Shown here one piece after another: positions 28,409-35,834 of a stretch of 64,000 nt of DNA. The notes under the pieces are model-generated. The model worked only from the letters and a program-made list of their open reading frames with translations. It was not told the DNA's origin and did not search any database. Where the stretch lies: contig CACVAS010000105.1 in NCBI GenBank assembly GCA_902727855.1, forward strand, positions 39,157 to 103,156, written 5' to 3'. The position numbers and the translations under genes were made by a program. This stretch comes from an uncultured Sulfurovum sp. (lineage in GTDB: Bacteria > Campylobacterota > Campylobacteria > Campylobacterales > Sulfurovaceae). Positions within the stretch are counted from its first letter, which is position 1; the number at the start of each line of letters is the position of its first letter.

Positions 28409-29644
28409 ATGCAATATATTTTAATCTTTTTTTTAATGTTTACTTCTTTGTTCGCAGCGAAAGTTACAGAGTCTAAATGGAAGGAAGGTCAGACATTTTC
28501 AGAATATTTAGAATCACGAGACATCTCTACAGCACTTTTAAATGATATCTCTGAAGATGATCAAAAATTTCTTTCCGATATTGGTGGTAATAATAGTTTT
28601 TATGAGTTAAAAGATAATCGGGGCAGATTGCTTCAGGTACTTATACCTATAAGTGAGGTGATGCAAATACATCTTGCTAAAAAACATAAAGAGCATCGTT
28701 ATAGTTTTGATATTATTCCTATCGAGTATGAAATCAAAGAATATTATGCCAATGTGAACATTACATCAAACCCGTATACTGATACATTTAAAACAACCAA
28801 AAACAAACAAGTAGCAGAACGTTTGAGTATAGCACTTTCAGATGTTGTGAATGCAAAAAAGTTACATAAAAATGATGAAATCAATGTACTCTATACGCAA
28901 AACTTAAGAATGGGAAAACCCTATTTAATGCCAGATATCAAAGTGGCAAGAGTAGTCATGAGTGGAAAAGAACAATTTGTCTACGTAGATGAAGATGGTG
29001 ACGGCTTTGGGCAAGTAGGAAAGTCTGTGGCCTATACTGTGACCGGTAAGAAAAAAGTAACGTATACTAAAAAAGTGTCACAAAATAAAAAAAATTCACG
29101 TTTTGGTATGCCTCTACGGAACATACGTATTACCTCACACTTTACCTATAGAAGATGGCATCCTATTTTAAAACGTTATAGACCCCATCACGGTACAGAC
29201 TTTGGTGCTAAGAGTGGTACACCACTGTTAGCTGTAAATGCAGGTAAAGTCAGTTTTTCTGGATGGATGGGTGGCTATGGGAATGTAGTCAAGATAAGAC
29301 ATGCAGGTGGGTATGAATCACTTTATGCGCACCAGAGTAGACGACGTGTCAAAAGAGGTCAAAGGGTGAAAAAAGGACAGATTATTGGTTATGTGGGTAG
29401 CACAGGTAGAAGTACTGGCCCACATTTGCACTTTGGACTTAAGAAACGTGGTAGATGGGTAAACCCTATGAAAGTTTTACGTAAAAAATCGATTAAAACT
29501 TCTGTGTTGAAAAAGTTTACCAAGTATGAAGATGTCAAAACAACAAAATATAAAACAGTTGCCATAGAAGGCACAAAAGAGAATAAAGTGAAACTTTTAA
29601 ACTATGTCAAAAACAATACCCCATCGCATGTCTGGAGTCACTAA
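28409..29644 (+). CDS. M23-family zinc metallopeptidase (peptidoglycan endopeptidase)
   Basis: The 411-residue protein has a signal peptide (about 1-17), a region with OapA/LysM-like adaptor character (30-230), and a C-terminal M23 domain. HHGTDFGAKSGTPLLAVNAG and GSTGRSTGPHLHFGLKKRG carry the Hx3D and HxH zinc ligands. Members cut peptidoglycan cross-links; Campylobacter and Helicobacter relatives (Pgp3/Csd1-3) set cell shape. The NUDIX gene follows after 2 bp. Confidence 0.92.
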   Translation: MQYILIFFLMFTSLFAAKVTESKWKEGQTFSEYLESRDISTALLNDISEDDQKFLSDIGGNNSFYELKDNRGRLLQVLIPISEVMQIHLAKKHKEHRYSFDIIPIEYEIKEYYANVNITSNPYTDTFKTTKNKQVAERLSIALSDVVNAKKLHKNDEINVLYTQNLRMGKPYLMPDIKVARVVMSGKEQFVYVDEDGDGFGQVGKSVAYTVTGKKKVTYTKKVSQNKKNSRFGMPLRNIRITSHFTYRRWHPILKRYRPHHGTDFGAKSGTPLLAVNAGKVSFSGWMGGYGNVVKIRHAGGYESLYAHQSRRRVKRGQRVKKGQIIGYVGSTGRSTGPHLHFGLKKRGRWVNPMKVLRKKSIKTSVLKKFTKYEDVKTTKYKTVAIEGTKENKVKLLNYVKNNTPSHVWSH

Positions 29645-29646
29645 CC

Positions 29647-30225
29647 ATGCAAAACAAAATAGAAAATTTCCAGTTACAGCCTTTGAAAGACCCAAAATTT
29701 ATACGTAGCTCTTTTGCAACATACAGACAAAATGGTAAAGATAAAAACTGGGAGATTGTAGAAGCACATGACTCTGTAGCAATACTCATCTACCACAAAG
29801 AGAGAGATGCTTTTGTTTTAGTAAAGCAGTTTAGACCCGCAGTCTATATACAAAATAACAATGGACTTACCGTTGAACTTTGTGCAGGCATAGTAGATAA
29901 AAATCTTTCTTTAGTGGAGATAGCCAAAGAAGAGATAGAAGAGGAGTGCGGGTATGCTGTAGTGGCAGAAAATATAGAAAAAATCACCTCTTTTCACACC
30001 TCTGTAGGTTTTGCAGGTTCAAAACAAACAGTTTATTATACAGAAGTAGATGAAGGTATGAAAGTCAGCGAAGGTGGAGGCATCGATGATGAGCAAATAG
30101 AGGTAACGTATCTTCCTATATCTGAAGCAAAAGCGTTCATCTACAATGAGAGCATTGCAAAAACACCAGGGTTGATGTTTGCTTTTATGTGGTGGTTTGG
30201 TAGAGACACAAAGCATGTAAGCTAA
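29647..30225 (+). CDS. NUDIX hydrolase, nucleoside-diphosphate-sugar type
   Basis: The 192-residue protein has FRPAVYIQNNN and ELCAGIVDKNLSLVEIAKEE then IEEECGY, a NUDIX box with Glu where the canonical Arg sits. That resembles the NUDT14 (UDP-glucose/ADP-ribose pyrophosphatase) branch. The last codons (LMFAFMWWFG...) lie in a 28-bp sequence repeated exactly at 36859-36886, on the far side of the accessory island. The final nine residues differ between the copies. This suggests the island joined here and left the older 3' end behind. Confidence 0.88.
   Translation: MQNKIENFQLQPLKDPKFIRSSFATYRQNGKDKNWEIVEAHDSVAILIYHKERDAFVLVKQFRPAVYIQNNNGLTVELCAGIVDKNLSLVEIAKEEIEEECGYAVVAENIEKITSFHTSVGFAGSKQTVYYTEVDEGMKVSEGGGIDDEQIEVTYLPISEAKAFIYNESIAKTPGLMFAFMWWFGRDTKHVS
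30172..30199 (+). repeat. Left copy of 28-bp direct repeat flanking the accessory island (NUDIX 3' end)
   Basis: This begins TTGATGTTTGCTTTTATGTG and is identical over 28 bp to 36859-36886. Here it encodes LMFAFMWWF in the intact NUDIX gene. Confidence 0.8.
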
Positions 30226-30415
30226 GGGATGTAACTCAAGCCTAGTTGAGCGAAAATAGGTTAGAAAGCTTCAGCTCTCTTTTGAGATGTCTGGGTTGTA
30301 GAGTGGTGACATATTATTTATTGTCCTTAATACTTTCACCCATACGACTACACACATCTTACACAAAGTAGACTATTTTTGATGTGTGTTCATTCATTTC
30401 TATGTATTTGTAATG

Positions 30416-30421
30416 TATACT
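30416..30421 (+). promoter_or_regulatory. Candidate -10 box for the island operon
   Basis: TATACT with a TG-containing approach (AATGTATACT), 29 nt upstream of the ATG at 30450, which is preceded by GAAGGGAAG. The 224-bp gap 30226-30449 contains no ORF that I can support, so this is the natural promoter region for the membrane-protein / TIR / MoxR / vWA-FGE run. Weak prediction. Confidence 0.3.
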
Positions 30422-30449
30422 TATTTTAGTTTATTGTGAAGGGAAGCTC

Positions 30450-30851
30450 ATGGCGACAGAAAATAAATTAAAACATTTAGAGTTTATACAAAATGTGATT
30501 TCTAGAATGGCTAACAATTCATTTTTGTTAAAGGGTTGGAGTCTAACATTGATTGCTGCATTATTTGCATTAAATAAAGATGGCTTAGATGCCAAGATTA
30601 TAACTATTGGAATATTTATAATCTTCTTTTTTTGGATTTTAGATGCTTATTTTTTACGTCAAGAGAGAATATTTCGTAAAAGATACGATACAGTAAGTAA
30701 ACTAAGTGACGATGATATAGACTTTTCTATGAAGCCAGATTTGCCTATAAAGTCTGACGATGATATCGTAAATGTATTTTTCTCTATCACTCTAAATTTA
30801 TTTTATATTCCTTTGATTATTGCTATTAGCCTCATGGGTTATTTTCTATAG
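30450..30851 (+). CDS. Small two-helix membrane protein beside a TIR gene
   Basis: The 133-residue protein has a helical, charged N-terminus (KHLEFIQNVISRMANNSFLL) and two TM segments (about 27-45 and 50-70), the second followed by a cytoplasmic helix (LRQERIFRKRYDTV). A further hydrophobic segment (LFYIPLIIAISLMGYFL) closes the C-terminus. I recall similar RMANNSF-KGW proteins next to TIR-domain genes but cannot name the family. It is 6 bp upstream of the TIR gene, so cotranscribed. Plausible roles are a membrane effector or an anchor for the TIR protein; both are inferred from position. Confidence 0.6.
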   Translation: MATENKLKHLEFIQNVISRMANNSFLLKGWSLTLIAALFALNKDGLDAKIITIGIFIIFFFWILDAYFLRQERIFRKRYDTVSKLSDDDIDFSMKPDLPIKSDDDIVNVFFSITLNLFYIPLIIAISLMGYFL

Positions 30852-30857
30852 ATAAAT

Positions 30858-32312
30858 ATGAACGATAATAAAAAGATATTTATCTCGTATAGTCATACTG
30901 ATGAAGCTTATATGAAAATCATTCAGTCTGCTATTACAGGAAATTCTTATCATAATAATGTCTTTACAGATAGGTCAATAAAGTTGGGCAAGAATTGGCA
31001 TAATATTATTTTAGATGAGATTACAAATAGTGATTTAGTATTACTCCTGATTAGTACTAATTTCTTTAATTCAAAGTATATTAAAGAGATTGAAATGCCA
31101 CTATTCATCAGACAATGTGAGGAAAAACAAACTCATATTATACCAGTTCTTTTAACTGCATGTTCTTGGGATACCTATGATTGGTTATCAGGTAAAGGGA
31201 CTTCTAATCAAGGCTTTCCAAAAGACATGCAACCATTAAGTAGTTTTTCAAATGAGTCTTTCCATGACTATGGTAGATGTCCAAAGATTAAAGAACAAAT
31301 GGCATTTCTGGTTGAGAAAATTGCACATGTGTTCCATATAGAAGCGCAGACTACTGCCATCAAAGATTTTTTATTAGACTTCTATAAAGATAGACAAGAA
31401 GATTTAGTAAAAGTGTTATTTAAATACTTGGTATTACCTAACAGGGCTGAGTATAGAAGATTAGAAAACAGTTCCATTGAGAGCTTAGTAGAAGTATTAA
31501 TGAGTAGGCAGGATTGTCTATCTTGTGTACTTCAGTGGCTTAATAAAAGTGATAACTTCTCTACACTTTCAAAATATGATAATTGTGAAGAATTAGAGAA
31601 AAGCGTAAAAAGTAAGTTCTCTATAGAGTCACTGTATATTTTATTAGAAAAAAATAGAGCTAATAACAAATTTTCTGTTGAAATATATTCTAAATATTCA
31701 GATGGTACTATAGAGCTTTCGCCTCTAAGCAATAATAAATATAAAAGTTTTTATGACTATCTAAATAATGAATTAAGTAAGTTATATAGTTCACAGAAAC
31801 GTGCTAAAAAAATAATAGATGTATATCTTGTGATACCAAGTTCAGAAATAGTTTCTTTTGATATAGATAAACTTAAAATAGATGAGCAACCAATTTTAAA
31901 GAAAACGCACATATCATTTAAGCTATGGGAACGGTACAAAAATTTTGACTTTTACAGTGCACGACAAGATTGGGAATTTAATACAGAAATAAAACAAAAA
32001 AATGAAAATAAATTGTGTATAGATGTACTTTATGCTGAAAATGATTTATCAGAAATCAATAGTTTTGATGATGATAGACATATTATTATTTCGGGTGAAA
32101 GAGAACCTAAAGAGATTCGAGAATACGACATTGCATTTGCAACGCTTAATCATGAACAAGATATTGATTATAAAGAATACAAGGTTAGTGCATTAGAAAC
32201 CCCAATTTATAAGCATCAAACTAAATGTAAAAAGTTACGCTTTATTAATGACTCATATTTTGATGCAGAGCTATTTAATAATGCGATAAATATCATTACT
32301 GATACTAAATAG
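30858..32312 (+). CDS. TIR-domain protein with effector-associated and VMAP-C-like regions
   Basis: The protein has 484 residues. The N-terminal TIR domain (about 5-150) has KIFISYSHTDEAYM, VFTDRSIKLGKNWHNII, and SKYIKEIEMPLF, whose Glu matches the NADase catalytic position. Residues about 165-255 are helical and look like an effector-associated domain (LLDFYKDRQEDLVKVLFKYL). The C-terminal part has IIDVYLVIPSSEIVSFDIDKL and FKLWERYKNF, the layout of the VMAP-C domain (vWA-MoxR-associated protein). Known VMAP-MoxR-vWA ternary systems have been proposed to act in anti-invader conflict, with the effector domain triggered by the sensor. The MoxR gene follows after 10 bp. TIR is firm; the other two regions are by pattern. 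Confidence 0.75.
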   Translation: MNDNKKIFISYSHTDEAYMKIIQSAITGNSYHNNVFTDRSIKLGKNWHNIILDEITNSDLVLLLISTNFFNSKYIKEIEMPLFIRQCEEKQTHIIPVLLTACSWDTYDWLSGKGTSNQGFPKDMQPLSSFSNESFHDYGRCPKIKEQMAFLVEKIAHVFHIEAQTTAIKDFLLDFYKDRQEDLVKVLFKYLVLPNRAEYRRLENSSIESLVEVLMSRQDCLSCVLQWLNKSDNFSTLSKYDNCEELEKSVKSKFSIESLYILLEKNRANNKFSVEIYSKYSDGTIELSPLSNNKYKSFYDYLNNELSKLYSSQKRAKKIIDVYLVIPSSEIVSFDIDKLKIDEQPILKKTHISFKLWERYKNFDFYSARQDWEFNTEIKQKNENKLCIDVLYAENDLSEINSFDDDRHIIISGEREPKEIREYDIAFATLNHEQDIDYKEYKVSALETPIYKHQTKCKKLRFINDSYFDAELFNNAINIITDTK

Positions 32313-32322
32313 GAGACACACA

Positions 32323-33354
32323 ATGAATAAAGACTGGTATGTATATAACAACACAAATAGTTTTGAGAAAGATGCACTTGCTAAGCGTGTAGATAAGATG
32401 CCTCCATGGCGTGATAAGGCAGAAAAAGCAGAAGATGTAGAAAAAGTTGAAACAAAAAATAACTACTACTACACTTCTAACGATGCTTTAGAGCTGGCGA
32501 TTAATACTGCGATTTATTTGCGTCGTCCGCTACTTGTGACAGGTAAGCCTGGGGTAGGTAAGAGTACTTTAGCTAAAGCCATAGCACAAGAGCTGACAGG
32601 CAAAGAACCACTTAAATGGCATATCACCTCTAAAAGTGAGCTCAAAGATGGGCTCTATGCCTATGATGGATTGGCAAGATTGCACGATATACAGATGAAG
32701 CGTCTCTACACTGAGCTCAAAGATGAAGATGAAGAGGCAAAACACTATCGCAGTCACGATGTTTCTATGAAAAACTATCTTACGCTTAACCCTCTAGGTG
32801 AGGCATTTTTGAGTAAAGAGACACGTGTGGTACTCATAGACGAGATAGATAAAAGTAACATTGACCTACCCAATGACTTGTTGCATGTCTTTGAAGAGCT
32901 AGAGTTTCTCATACCAGAAGTCAAGAGAACCAACAGAGCATTAACACTAAATCTTGAAGAGACAAATGAAGATGTAACTATTCCTGCTAGTGGTTGGGTG
33001 AAGTGCCAAGAGGACTTTCCTATCGTCATCATGACGAGCAATGGTGAACGAGACTTCCCCGCAGCCTTTTTGCGTAGATGTATCTGTGTAGATATGCACT
33101 TGCCAGATGGAGATGAAGCAAAAAAAGAAGAGCTATCAGAGATGATAGAAAATCACCTAGGCACGCTTGAAAGTAGTAAGAAAGATAGTTTAGGTAACTT
33201 GATAGATGAATACATAAAGATGATAAAAGAAGATAATCCTCTGCCTACCAATGACCAGCTCCTCAACGCTGCATTTTTACTACTCAACAATGATAGCAGT
33301 GATGAAAATTATCAAAAAGCTTTAGAGAAGATACTACTACAAGAGAGCAAATAA
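32323..33354 (+). CDS. MoxR-type AAA+ ATPase of the island
   Basis: The 343-residue protein has Walker A VTGKPGVGKSTLAKAIA, Walker B VVLIDEIDKSNIDLPNDLL, sensor-1 FPIVIMTSNGERDFP and the arginine-finger segment AAFLRRCICVD. This is the AAA_5/MoxR clade, whose members work with vWA-domain proteins as ATP-driven assembly or switch devices. The start follows AGGAGACACACA. It sits between the TIR-VMAP-like gene (10 bp) and the vWA-FGE gene (12 bp), completing a three-component set. Confidence 0.88.
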   Translation: MNKDWYVYNNTNSFEKDALAKRVDKMPPWRDKAEKAEDVEKVETKNNYYYTSNDALELAINTAIYLRRPLLVTGKPGVGKSTLAKAIAQELTGKEPLKWHITSKSELKDGLYAYDGLARLHDIQMKRLYTELKDEDEEAKHYRSHDVSMKNYLTLNPLGEAFLSKETRVVLIDEIDKSNIDLPNDLLHVFEELEFLIPEVKRTNRALTLNLEETNEDVTIPASGWVKCQEDFPIVIMTSNGERDFPAAFLRRCICVDMHLPDGDEAKKEELSEMIENHLGTLESSKKDSLGNLIDEYIKMIKEDNPLPTNDQLLNAAFLLLNNDSSDENYQKALEKILLQESK

Positions 33355-33366
33355 GGAGAGTCTAGC

Positions 33367-35547
33367 GTGAAGAGTCATTTAGATGCTATAGCACTTTTGG
33401 AGTTGGATTTTGTCTATGGGCTTTTACAACCTAAAAAGATACCTACTCCTAGTCAAGAGAGTGACATCGTAGCTTTTGCTAGTGCCCCATTATCTACAGC
33501 CACCTCACAAGAGTCATACAACTATGTGTCACACAAGATTGTTATAGAAAAAGCTCAAAAAGCCATAGGCTCTTTTGAAGATGAGGGCTCTACCAAGCGT
33601 GTATCTATACCCCTCAAAGAGAATCGACCTCAAGAGATGCCAGATATCCTCAGACAGTTTGAATCATATAGAGTAAAGCTTGAGAGAGAACATGAAAACC
33701 ATCTAAACGAATCTAAAACGGCAGACATCTATACTATGACAGATTTGTTAACACCTTATTTTTTAGATACGCAAGAATATGGGGCACGTTTTCATATACA
33801 TCTACTAGAAGATAGTAATAGTTCTATGTTTTTGTGGGCAGAACATGTGGCACATTTCTTGAAAAGTATACAACGCTCCAAGGCTATAGTGTCATTTAGT
33901 TATTATCAGATAGATACTACTGAGGGTACATCCCAAGTATATCTAGGTCACACCAAGCAAAAAGTTAAGAGACCTCTATATGCCTCAAGCCCACAAAATA
34001 CACTGACGTTTGTACTAAGCGACCACATAGGCTTGGCATGGCAAAATCCTACTATTTACAAGAGTCTAAAAGCATGGAGTGAGCATAGCTTTGTGGCTAT
34101 GGTCTCTATGTTGCCAGAGTATATGTGGAGTCGTTCGAGTCTACGCAAGGGCTTTAGTATGTACACCCATAGCGCTTTACACATGGGCACAAATGATAGC
34201 TTAAAACCCGAGTATGATTTTTTTGACACACAAAATTTAAAAGAGCATCTCACTATCCCTGTGTTGGCATATGATGACAGCTCTTTTGCCCACTTGGGTA
34301 GGCTCTTGACCAAAGAGAAAAAACAGTGGATACATACCTATATATTTACCACCAGTGATGAGACACAACACAAAAAGACCAAAGAGTCAAAAGATAGAGA
34401 GCCTAAAGAGCGTGTAGAGAGTTACCTAGCTACCGCTACATCCAATGCTAGGAGACTTGCTATCTACGCTTCTGTGTTGCCACTGCACTATGACGTACTG
34501 CGTCAGCTTATCAGCAAAAAAGAGCTAGGCGATACCTTGGATGCTTTTGCCGAGTTTTACTTTGGTGGGTTACTAGACAAAGAGAAGTCAGAAGGCAAAG
34601 TCTATGACTTTTATGCTGGTGTACGTAGAGAGCTATTACACTACATAGGCATGGATGAAGCAAAAGAAATTTTTGTACTACTAGATGGTGCTATACGGCA
34701 AGCACTAGACATCAACTACTCTTTGATAGATTTACTCTATCTCAACCCAAAGTCTACTTATCTAGGAGATGAAAAAGACCACAAACTAGCCGAAATGCTA
34801 CTAGAGATACTCTCTGAGATAGGACTGTTTTATACTACAGCCAAAGAGAATTTAGCAGTATCCAAAGATACAATACACTTAAACACCAACTCCTTCCAAA
34901 TGGGAAGCGAAGATGGTAGAGACAATGAGAAGCCTGTACATACAGTGACCTTTGAGCATGACTTTGCCATAGCCAAGTACCCCGTGACCTTTGCAGAGTA
35001 TGACCTCTACTGTGAAGATACAGGAGCCAAGAAGCCAGATGATGAGGGGTGGGGGAGAGTAGACAGACCTGTCATCAATGTTAGCTGGGATGATGCTCAA
35101 AAGTACTGTAAGTGGCTAAGTCAGAAGAGTGGACAAGACTATAGACTCCCAAGTGAAGCAGAGTGGGAGTATGCGTGTAGAGCAGACACGACTACCAAGT
35201 GGAGCTTTGGAGATGATGTAGAAAAATTAAAAGACTATGCTTGGTACACTAAAAATAGTGAAAGTAAAACACAAGAAGTAGGAAAGAAAAAAGAGAACCC
35301 ATGGGGACTTTACGACATGCATGGAAACGTATGGGAGTGGTGTCAAGACAGCTGGGTAGACAACTACATAAACACCCCAAGAGACGGCACAGTACATGAA
35401 GATGAGAGTACTAGCAGTAAAGTCCTGCGCGGCGGTTCGTGGCTCAGCTATGGTAACGGGTCCCGCTCCGCCTATCGCTTCAGCAGGTACGTTGATAGCC
35501 TTAGGATCAATATTGTTGGGTTTCGTCTTCTCAGAACTTTACCTTAG
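33367..35547 (+). CDS. vWA-like protein fused to a DGR-diversified FGE-sulfatase (C-type lectin-like) domain
   Basis: The 726-residue protein starts at GTG after AAGGAG. Its N-terminal and middle part has the layout that annotation pipelines call 'SAV_2336 N-terminal domain-related': HIHLLEDSNSSMFLWAEHVA (about 143-162) is a vWA MIDAS-like strand, followed by a helical domain (about 355-495). Residues about 505-726 form an FGE-sulfatase fold: FQMGSEDGRDNEKPVHTVTF, YRLPSEAEWEYACRA, WGLYDMHGNVWEWCQDSW, VLRGGSW and GFRLLRT. It lacks the catalytic Cys pair of true formylglycine enzymes, so it is a binding module. The last 24 variable codons (35443-35514) match another FGE gene's except at A-mutagenesis-type sites. 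Likely the ligand sensor of the island. Confidence 0.82.
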   Translation: MKSHLDAIALLELDFVYGLLQPKKIPTPSQESDIVAFASAPLSTATSQESYNYVSHKIVIEKAQKAIGSFEDEGSTKRVSIPLKENRPQEMPDILRQFESYRVKLEREHENHLNESKTADIYTMTDLLTPYFLDTQEYGARFHIHLLEDSNSSMFLWAEHVAHFLKSIQRSKAIVSFSYYQIDTTEGTSQVYLGHTKQKVKRPLYASSPQNTLTFVLSDHIGLAWQNPTIYKSLKAWSEHSFVAMVSMLPEYMWSRSSLRKGFSMYTHSALHMGTNDSLKPEYDFFDTQNLKEHLTIPVLAYDDSSFAHLGRLLTKEKKQWIHTYIFTTSDETQHKKTKESKDREPKERVESYLATATSNARRLAIYASVLPLHYDVLRQLISKKELGDTLDAFAEFYFGGLLDKEKSEGKVYDFYAGVRRELLHYIGMDEAKEIFVLLDGAIRQALDINYSLIDLLYLNPKSTYLGDEKDHKLAEMLLEILSEIGLFYTTAKENLAVSKDTIHLNTNSFQMGSEDGRDNEKPVHTVTFEHDFAIAKYPVTFAEYDLYCEDTGAKKPDDEGWGRVDRPVINVSWDDAQKYCKWLSQKSGQDYRLPSEAEWEYACRADTTTKWSFGDDVEKLKDYAWYTKNSESKTQEVGKKKENPWGLYDMHGNVWEWCQDSWVDNYINTPRDGTVHEDESTSSKVLRGGSWLSYGNGSRSAYRFSRYVDSLRINIVGFRLLRTLP
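35443..35514 (+). other. DGR-type variable region 1 (VR1)
   Basis: The 72-nt block lies between constant codons for VLRGGSW and VGFRLLRT. Aligned to VR2 without gaps, 22 positions differ, in 14 codons; only one difference is at a third position. Every differing codon can be derived from an A-rich template codon (for example CTC and GGC, or TTC and AGC, from AAC). The invariant core TCCCGCTCCGCCTATCGC is GC-rich and unlike the host's codon use. The pattern is what adenine-specific mutagenic retrohoming leaves; the template repeat is not in the window. Confidence 0.8.
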
Positions 35548-35571
35548 CTTCGGCTAGCTCAGCTACCGAGG
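35548..35571 (+). other. Hairpin directly after VR1 gene stop; DGR target-structure or terminator candidate
   Basis: CTTCGG / CCGAGG and TAGCT / AGCTA stems with one bulged C and a C at the centre start on the base after the stop codon. The sequence through GGGCTTGGGTGTTTT is nearly identical after VR2. DGR targets in Bordetella phage carry a stem-loop downstream of the initiation-of-mutagenic-homing site. A weak intrinsic terminator is the alternative, since a T-run follows about 10 nt later. Confidence 0.55.
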
Positions 35572-35591
35572 GCTTGGGTGTTTTTGGCTCG

Positions 35592-35747
35592 TTCCACAAC
35601 TCCAGTTGTGGAATGCACATCGGTACTAGGGGTACAAAACACAGATGCTATTGCTAGTTGTTTAGGTGGCTAAAAAGAGCTTATGAGAGATAAAGATATT
35701 TTGGTATGGTTAATACTGATAGAGGTTCCACAACTGGAGTTGTGGAA
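35592..35747. repeat. Pair of 22-nt perfect palindromes in inverted orientation
   Basis: TTCCACAACT plus AGTTGTGGAA form a perfect palindrome around CC at 35592-35613 and around GG at 35726-35747. The two are reverse complements of each other and enclose 112 nt with no supported ORF. They fill most of the gap between the two FGE genes. They may be a small mobile palindromic element or bidirectional terminators. Confidence 0.6.
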
Positions 35748-35789
35748 CTAGAGGAAGTTCACTACCTCCTCGGCATAGCCGTAAACGCT

Positions 35790-35817
35790 AGTAGTGTCAG
35801 CTTTGGTTGGCACTACT
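35790..35817 (+). promoter_or_regulatory. Hairpin in the leader of the second FGE gene
   Basis: AGTAGTGTCA pairs with TGGCACTACT (10 bp with one G-T) around GCTTTGGT, ending 17 nt before the ATG at 35835. AAAGG lies between hairpin and start. It could terminate upstream transcription or control translation. Confidence 0.4.
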
Positions 35818-35834
35818 CATCATAAAGGTACAAC

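Noticed and set aside
30226-30449. Possible template repeat or small RNA upstream of the island operon
   Set aside because: I found no stretch resembling the variable-region flanks and no convincing structured RNA; only promoter-like sequence.
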